Shown here piece by piece: positions 18,755-23,102 of a stretch of DNA of 23,102 bases. This DNA is from Obelidium mucronatum (lineage: Eukaryota > Chytridiomycota > Chytridiomycetes > Chytridiales > Chytriomycetaceae), in assembly GCA_025765595.1 (NCBI GenBank), contig JAIVFH010000387.1:1-23102 (forward strand), given 5' to 3'. Made by a program: the position numbers and the translations under genes. The stretch's first letter is position 1, and every line of letters begins with the position of its first letter. The notes under the pieces were generated by a model, which ran no database searches, was not told the DNA's origin, and was given only the letters and a program-made list of their open reading frames with translations.

Positions 18755-20817
18755 AATTCTTCAACAGACGTCAAACTCGTCGACATGAAACTCCTCCTTC
18801 TCTACCGAGAATGGGTGCACCTCAAAGAATTTGAAAAGCACGACAACTTCCTCGCCCAAAAGCTCAACGGCAAATCCTCTGAAAAACTTGAACTCGCACA
18901 TAAAATCAAGGAATGCCAAGAACGGCTCAACGCGAAAAAAATTGAAATCGAAGAAATTATAAGTAGTGAGAAGGAGTTGCAGGAAGAGTTTGGGAGACTT
19001 GTTGCTGGTGGCGGTGGTGGTGGTGGGGCAGGCGGCGGGGAGAATAAGCATGAGGAGTTTTTGAGTAAAGTTTTGAAAAAGAAGATCAAGAGGACAAAGG
19101 TGTGTGTTTTTTTTTTGCTTTTTGTTTTTGTTTTGTTGCTCTTTCTCTCTGTTTTTTTTTAAACTCAGGCAACAAATAGAAAAAAGCCAAGACTGACGGC
19201 GACGAGGAAGACGAGGAAGAAGAAGAAGAGGAAGAAGACGACGAAGACGATGGTGAAAAAAAAAGAAAAAGAAAAAAGACCAAGAACGCGCAACTGACCC
19301 CTCATACTGCTAAATAGACGATGATGAAGACTTTGAAGACGAAGGCGACGAGAACGCTGAAGACTTGGACACTTGCCCAGCCGATCTCGACCCTGCCATC
19401 TTCGAAGGCGTGATCCAACTGAGAGAACGAAAACTGGATCTGGATGAAGCGCTAGTCGAGATCCAAAAAGCCATTGAAGTGAGTTGTCTTGGAATTCAAA
19501 TTAAAACACAACACTTAAACCCCCCCACAAAAAAAAGGGCTTCAAAAAAGAAAACGACGCCCTCCTCAAAAAAGAGAAAATCATTGACGCAGCGTTACGC
19601 GCGACGGAATCCGAAATCCAAGACTTCCAAACCCAAAAACAACGCAAACTAAACGAATTGGATGTCGTTGTGCCCTTGAGAGCGCATCAGATTCAATATT
19701 TGGATGAGCAGGAAGTGTTGCCCGCGGATTTGAGTCAAGCGTTGATTTTTGTGAATTCGGGGTTGAGTAAATTAAAGACAAGGATTAAAGAGTTGCAGCA
19801 GGTATATAAGTATCTATGAATTCATTTTTTTTATAGTTCAATGTAACTTTCGAAACCCAACTCTTTTTTTTTAACACGTCTTTTTTTTTTAAAAACAGGA
19901 AAAACTCGACATACGCAAAAACCACAAGGAACTCAAAAAAATGCACGTATCCCTAATAAAATCACGCAAAGAGAAACAACTCAAACTCATGGAACTCGAA
20001 GGCCGAGCGACCGACGTGCAACTCTTGAAGTTTGGACAAACCATTGATTTGGAGAAGCTTGAACGGATGGGGATCAATCGATCTGCAGATGAGTTGAGAG
20101 AGAAATTGACGAGGGAGGATAATAAGCGGTTGAAGGAGTTGGAGTCTTGTGATGTAAGAAAGTGTTTTTTTCTCTTACTTCTACTTGCTTTATACCGCAT
20201 GCTAAAAACTGCTTCCCAAAATAATGCAGAGGGAAATCAAACACTTGAAAGACAATCTTACAGACATGACACGGCAAAATACTGTCCTATTGGAAAACCT
20301 AGTGAACCTGACGGAAGCCCACCATACCCTAGAAGAAGCCCTGAATTTGAGTCAAGCAACTGTCGTAAGTAGCAATAGTAGTTGTTGTTAATTTGTTGGT
20401 TGTTTACGTCCTAAAACTATTTCTGTTAAAAAAAACCAAAATCAGAATGCGGAATACTCTGGCCTCCAAAAAAAAGACATTCTCGAACGAAACAAACTTA
20501 TTTCTCTTGTCCAAACACAAGCCAACGAAATCGACGGCCTCAAAAAGGAAATTGAACTGTTGATTCGAAAACCGTTACGACAACCTGCTACTATGCCGCG
20601 AAACGCGAATAAAGTCACGGGAGGGTATCAGCGAGCGAGTGGGGTGAAGCAGACCATGAGTTTAATGTCTCCGATGCAGGAAGAGTTTGGTGGTGGAGAT
20701 GGAAATGATGGTGTTGTTGCTGCTTTTGCTAGTGAAGGTGGAGCTGCTGCGGCGGAAGGAGTTGTTGAACCGTTTGGACAGAATGATGTGGCAGGTGCAA
20801 CTGGAGTTGATGATTGA
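13681..20817 (+). CDS. CFAP44: CFAP44 (WDR52/FAP44) axonemal WD40 and coiled-coil protein, about 19 exons
   Basis: With CFAP43, CFAP44 forms the tether that links inner-arm dynein f/I1 heads to the doublet microtubule. Exons: 13681-13708 (uncertain), 13785-13884, 13949-14111, 14173-14421, 14494-14833, 14891-15051, 15111-15389, 15465-16387, 16446-16855, 16983-17896, 17970-18521, 18603-18678, 18768-19099, 19180-19252, 19318-19478, 19538-19801, 19899-20153, 20230-20364, 20446-20817; all phases agree, giving about 1928 residues (human about 1850). Residues about 45-880 hold WD40 repeats (LTVWNWK, GHIKFWQMS, GNLLLWDGG, GYVRVWDFE, GGIFMFRFN). The family-typical FTGLKLQGYLGKFG is present. The rest is mainly coiled coil with the conserved CPADLDPAIFEGVIQLRERK and LNELDVVVPLR blocks. 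Insertions: Asp-rich (about 15859-15912), Lys/Pro/Ala-rich (16063-16215), Gly runs (18241-18290, 19006-19040), acidic exon 14. Exon 1 is the weak point; otherwise the reading is firm. Confidence 0.93.
18723..18753 (+). repeat. 31-base poly(A) tract in a CFAP44 intron
   Basis: Uninterrupted run of 31 A residues within intron 18679-18767, ending 14 bases before the CAG acceptor. Similar shorter runs lie in other introns and at 1-26 and about 376-399. Such runs are prone to length error in assembly. Confidence 0.95.
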
Positions 20818-20853
20818 AAAAAAAAATTGAATAATTTTGATTGATGAAATTCT

Positions 20854-20890
20854 CTTTAATACTATACCGAGCAGTATTATAGTTTTAAAG
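20854..20890. terminator. Imperfect inverted repeat between convergent CFAP44 and family member B, with poly(A) signal nearby
   Basis: The arms CTTTAATACTATA and TATTATAGTTTTAAAG can form an imperfect AT-rich hairpin around a short CG-containing loop. AATAAA at 20900-20905 follows, 83 bases after the CFAP44 stop. Function as a 3'-end element is inferred only. Confidence 0.35.
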
Positions 20891-20980
20891 AATATTATAA
20901 ATAAATTAAGCATTTAGATTGAAATTCAAATGCAAAAAATCCAAAAAAATCAAAAAAAAAGATTAAGAAAAATAGAATCT

Positions 20981-22040
20981 TCATTCAACCCATCCTACAG
21001 ACTTCCGAATCAGGTCTTTGGTAGTTGGCAAGAGGTCCTTCATCTCGTCCCACGCGTGGGAAGATACAGATCTTAGATTCTTGACGGTTTTGAAGCGGTA
21101 CTTTTTGAGTATGTTTACTGTGTTGTTTTTTTTTGGTAATAATTAGAACAATGTGCCGAGATGGAGAGGAAAGAAGAGATACCGCCCTCGGCGGTGGGCG
21201 GACTATGAAAAACCGCCTCCGGCGTTACATACAATCATCAAGCATCTCATCCTGAGTCCACCCATTCTCCATCCGAATCACCTTCATCAAAACATGTACA
21301 GGAACCGCATCGGAAACCTGATCACCCCTCTTTGACCGAACAAGCAACAAAACCTGATCCAAAACATGATCATCATCATTACTATTACTAGTAGTAGTAG
21401 AACGAGGATTATAATTCAATTCTTCTCGAGATTCTGTCAGTTTTTTGGAAAGACTGAGTGACCCGAGTTGGTTTCCTCTGAAATCAGAGACTCTGTCGTC
21501 AGTGCTTGGATTGGGACTTTGTGGAATAGGTATAGACGATGGTGGGTTGGGATCGTAGTTTAGTTTTTCTCGGGACTCTGTCAAAAGTTTTGAGAGGCTG
21601 AGACTGGTTCCTTCGTCCTTGTTTTTGTTGGATAGTGCGACGGGTTCGGGGATTTCTTCCGGATTGATTTTAGGTTTGACTTGTTGAACTTGTTGAACTT
21701 GTTGAACTTGTTGAACTTGTTGCTTGAGGGCAGGTTTTAGTGGTTGTTTGACCTCTTGTTTGACTTCTTGTTTGACTTCCGTGATTACTTGTTTACTCTG
21801 TGCGTGTGGGGGTGTCTGACCTGCGGGGGGTGCTTCAGCGGCTTTCGTGTTACCCTGCGGCTTGGGCGGCTGCTGACTAAGCGGCGCTTTCGGCAGCGCG
21901 GCTTTTGCGGGCGTTGGCGGGGCGACTGCGGTTGACGCGCGGTCGGCGTTGTCGGAGTCGGAGTCGGAGTTGTCGTCGTCCGAGTGGCCGCCGTAGCCGG
22001 CGAGACGCATCGAAGTGCCGCCGCTGCCAAAGAACTCCAT
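20981..22040 (-). CDS. Unrecognised protein, member B of the GGSLxLS / helical-domain family, 2 exons
   Basis: Function unknown. Exons 22040-21233 and 21117-20981 on the minus strand, intron 21232-21118 (115 bp, GTATGT..ACAG, phase 1), giving 314 residues. Without the intron the frame stops at 21225, in the middle of the C-terminal domain; with it the domain aligns without gaps to members A and C (WTQDEMLDD, then ILKKYRFKTVKNLRS, AWDEMKDLLPTTKDLIRKSVGW). The N-terminus MEFFGSGGTSMRLAGYGG is the shared Gly-rich cap, followed by an Asp/Ser-rich acidic patch and a long Pro/Ala/Gln-rich disordered segment with QQV and KQEV repeats. Two motif copies are seen: GTSLSLSKLLTESREKLNYDP and GNQLGSLSLSKKLTESREELNYNP (about 21600 and 21450). 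The gene converges with CFAP44 and lies head-to-tail with C. Confidence 0.82.
21680..21779 (-). repeat. Short tandem repeats encoding QQV and KQEV runs in member B
   Basis: A 9-bp unit (CTTGTTGAA on the plus strand) is repeated four times plus a partial copy at 21680-21722. A 12-bp unit (TTGTTTGACTTC, first copy CTC) is repeated three times at 21744-21779. Both stay in frame and encode Gln/Val and Lys/Gln/Glu/Val repeats, typical of replication-slippage expansion in a disordered linker. Confidence 0.85.
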
Positions 22041-22185
22041 TGCGTTTTGGTTTTAAACGAAAAAAAAGATGAAAGGAAATCCTTTGTTTGTTGGTGGTAA
22101 AAAAAAGTTAACGGTCCATTGTTGGGGAAAAAAAAGTATTCATGTGGTAATCAAATAAAAAATGGAAATAAAAAATCGCAACAAT
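22041..22185. promoter_or_regulatory. Spacer between members C and B
   Basis: 145-bp AT-rich spacer holding the 3' end of C and the promoter of B, both on the minus strand. No clear TATA box or poly(A) signal in the required orientation was found. Confidence 0.35.
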
Positions 22186-23084
22186 CTACGCCTCCCATCC
22201 AATCACTGCGCGCACCAAGTCCTTCGTGATGGGAAGCAAGTCCGTCATTTCATCCCACGCCTTCATTGTCAGGTCGCGTGCCTGCTTTACTGTCTTGATG
22301 CGGTACTTTTTGAACTTTGCCGTATCCTCTGCAAGCTCTTCGGCCGTCCATCCGTTTTCACCCGCCAGTATTTTGAGCAGGTCGTCCATCGGCGTGTCTT
22401 CTTTGAGGTTTTTCAGCAAGCTCTTTTTTCTCGACAGACTGTTGCTTGTATTCTCTGTTGTATTCGAAGCGGAAGAAATAGCTTCCGACAGCTTGAGCGA
22501 CCCTCCACCGCCTCCGTGCGGCTGCACCGAAGCCGGCGAAGCAGCCTCGGCGGCATAGGTTGGCGGTGCCTTGCCTGTGCCGAGCGCCTCGGACAGCTTC
22601 AGCGAGCCGCCAGCGTCGCCGCGCACGTCGTGGACAACGGCCTCCTTGGCATATGTCGGCGGCGGCTTGTTTGTGCCCAGCGACTCCGACAGCTTCAGCG
22701 ACCCGATGCCGTCGCCATGCACTTGCACACTGCCTGGGGACACTGCCTCAGTCGCATACGTCGGCGGTGCTTTGCTCGACCCCATCGCTGCTGACAAATT
22801 GAGCGACCCGCCGGCGTCGCCGTGGATCGTTCGGTCGTCCTTCGAACCTTGTGCGGCGACATTGGGGCTTGGCTGCGGGGCCCAGGCGCCGGGCAAGCCT
22901 TGAACGTCAGATTGGACATGCGCAAACAGCCGCCGCCGCCCCCGTGGAAGTCGGACTCGAGGTCTGACTGCGGCGAGGTGACATCGACAATGTTGGCTGG
23001 CGCTGCTGCTGCCTTTCCAGACCCCAGTTTTCCTGACAGCGACACAGAGTCTCCACCGGATCCGTAAAATCTGTTTTCCGTCAT
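22186..23084 (-). CDS. Unrecognised repeat protein, member C of the GGSLxLS / helical-domain family, with an apparent frameshift
   Basis: Function unknown; about 298 residues if one frame change is allowed. From ATG 23084 the first frame gives the cap NRFYGSGGDSVSLSGKLGSGK and a copy HGGGGGCLRMSNL, down to about 22918. From about 22896 the coding continues in another frame to TAG 22188-22186. In total six copies of the Gly-rich motif are seen; the best conserved read HGDAGGSLNLSAAMG, HGDGIGSLKLSESLG, RGDAGGSLKLSEALG and HGGGGGSLKLSEAI, three of them followed by K-x-P-P-T-Y-A-x-E-A, at a spacing near 33 residues. The C-terminal helical domain aligns with A and B (GENGWTAEELAED, FKKYRIKTVKQARDL, AWDEMTDLLPITKDLVRAVIGW). 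I found no GT-AG intron of plausible size that restores the frame, so the break is either real or a sequencing error in this GC-rich stretch. Confidence 0.72.
22485..22830 (-). repeat. About 100-bp diverged tandem repeats in member C
   Basis: Four neighbouring units encode the HGDxGGSLKLSE...PPTYAxEA module. At DNA level the blocks around GACAGCTTCAGCGA and GCATA(C/T)GTCGGCGG recur roughly every 100-114 bp with drift. The flanking motif copies at about 22940 and 23065 are more diverged. Confidence 0.75.
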
Positions 23085-23102
23085 TCTGTTTCTTTTTTTT
23101 TA

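Noticed and set aside
22562..22903. Plus-strand ORFs opposite member C
   Set aside because: Mirror frames of GC-rich repeats; the conserved helical domain and motifs are on the minus strand.

Overview
The window looks like nuclear DNA of a flagellated fungus, most likely a chytrid. Three things point there: a complete intron-rich gene for the axonemal protein CFAP44, so the organism builds motile flagella; two Crinkler-like (CRN) genes with a shared N-terminal header and different C-terminal enzyme domains; and short fungal-style GT-AG introns of about 50-130 bases, many with A or T homopolymers. The genus cannot be fixed from sequence alone.

Layout. (1) 30-669, plus strand: 3' part of a SET-domain lysine methyltransferase gene, cut by the left window edge, readable across two introns. 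(2) 955-8481: a full-length Ty1/copia LTR retrotransposon with two identical 332-bp LTRs, a 5-bp target duplication (TCCTT), a TATA box, gag, a complete protease-integrase-RT-RNase H pol and a polypurine tract. It sits inside the last codons of a C2H2 zinc-finger gene on the minus strand (9396 down to 8302 now; the original last 21 codons and stop survive at 949-884 on the other side of the element). (3) 9445-12267: two tandem CRN-type genes, the first frameshifted with a nuclease-like C-terminus, the second intact by a spliced model with nuclease-like and kinase-like modules. (4) 12420-13358, minus strand: member A of an unrecognised protein family. (5) 13681-20817, plus strand: CFAP44, about 19 exons, about 1928 residues. 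(6) 20981-22040 and 22186-23084, minus strand: members B and C of the same unrecognised family. B needs one intron to complete its C-terminal domain; C carries an array of about 33-residue repeats and one apparent frameshift.

How the parts relate. CFAP44 is flanked on both sides by the A/B/C family, with A sharing a 322-bp divergent promoter region with CFAP44. The A/B/C proteins share a glycine-rich motif (consensus near G-D/G-x-G-G-S-L-x-L-S) and a C-terminal helical module of about 65-85 residues ending in a Leu-Leu-Pro ... Gly-Trp block. I do not recognise this family and consider it the best candidate here for something undescribed. The CRN pair shows the modular header-plus-warhead design of that family, with an intron placed at the module boundary. 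The retrotransposon insertion is recent on the evidence of its LTRs and has changed the C-terminus of the zinc-finger protein.

No tRNA, rRNA, CRISPR array or bacterial-type operon was seen.
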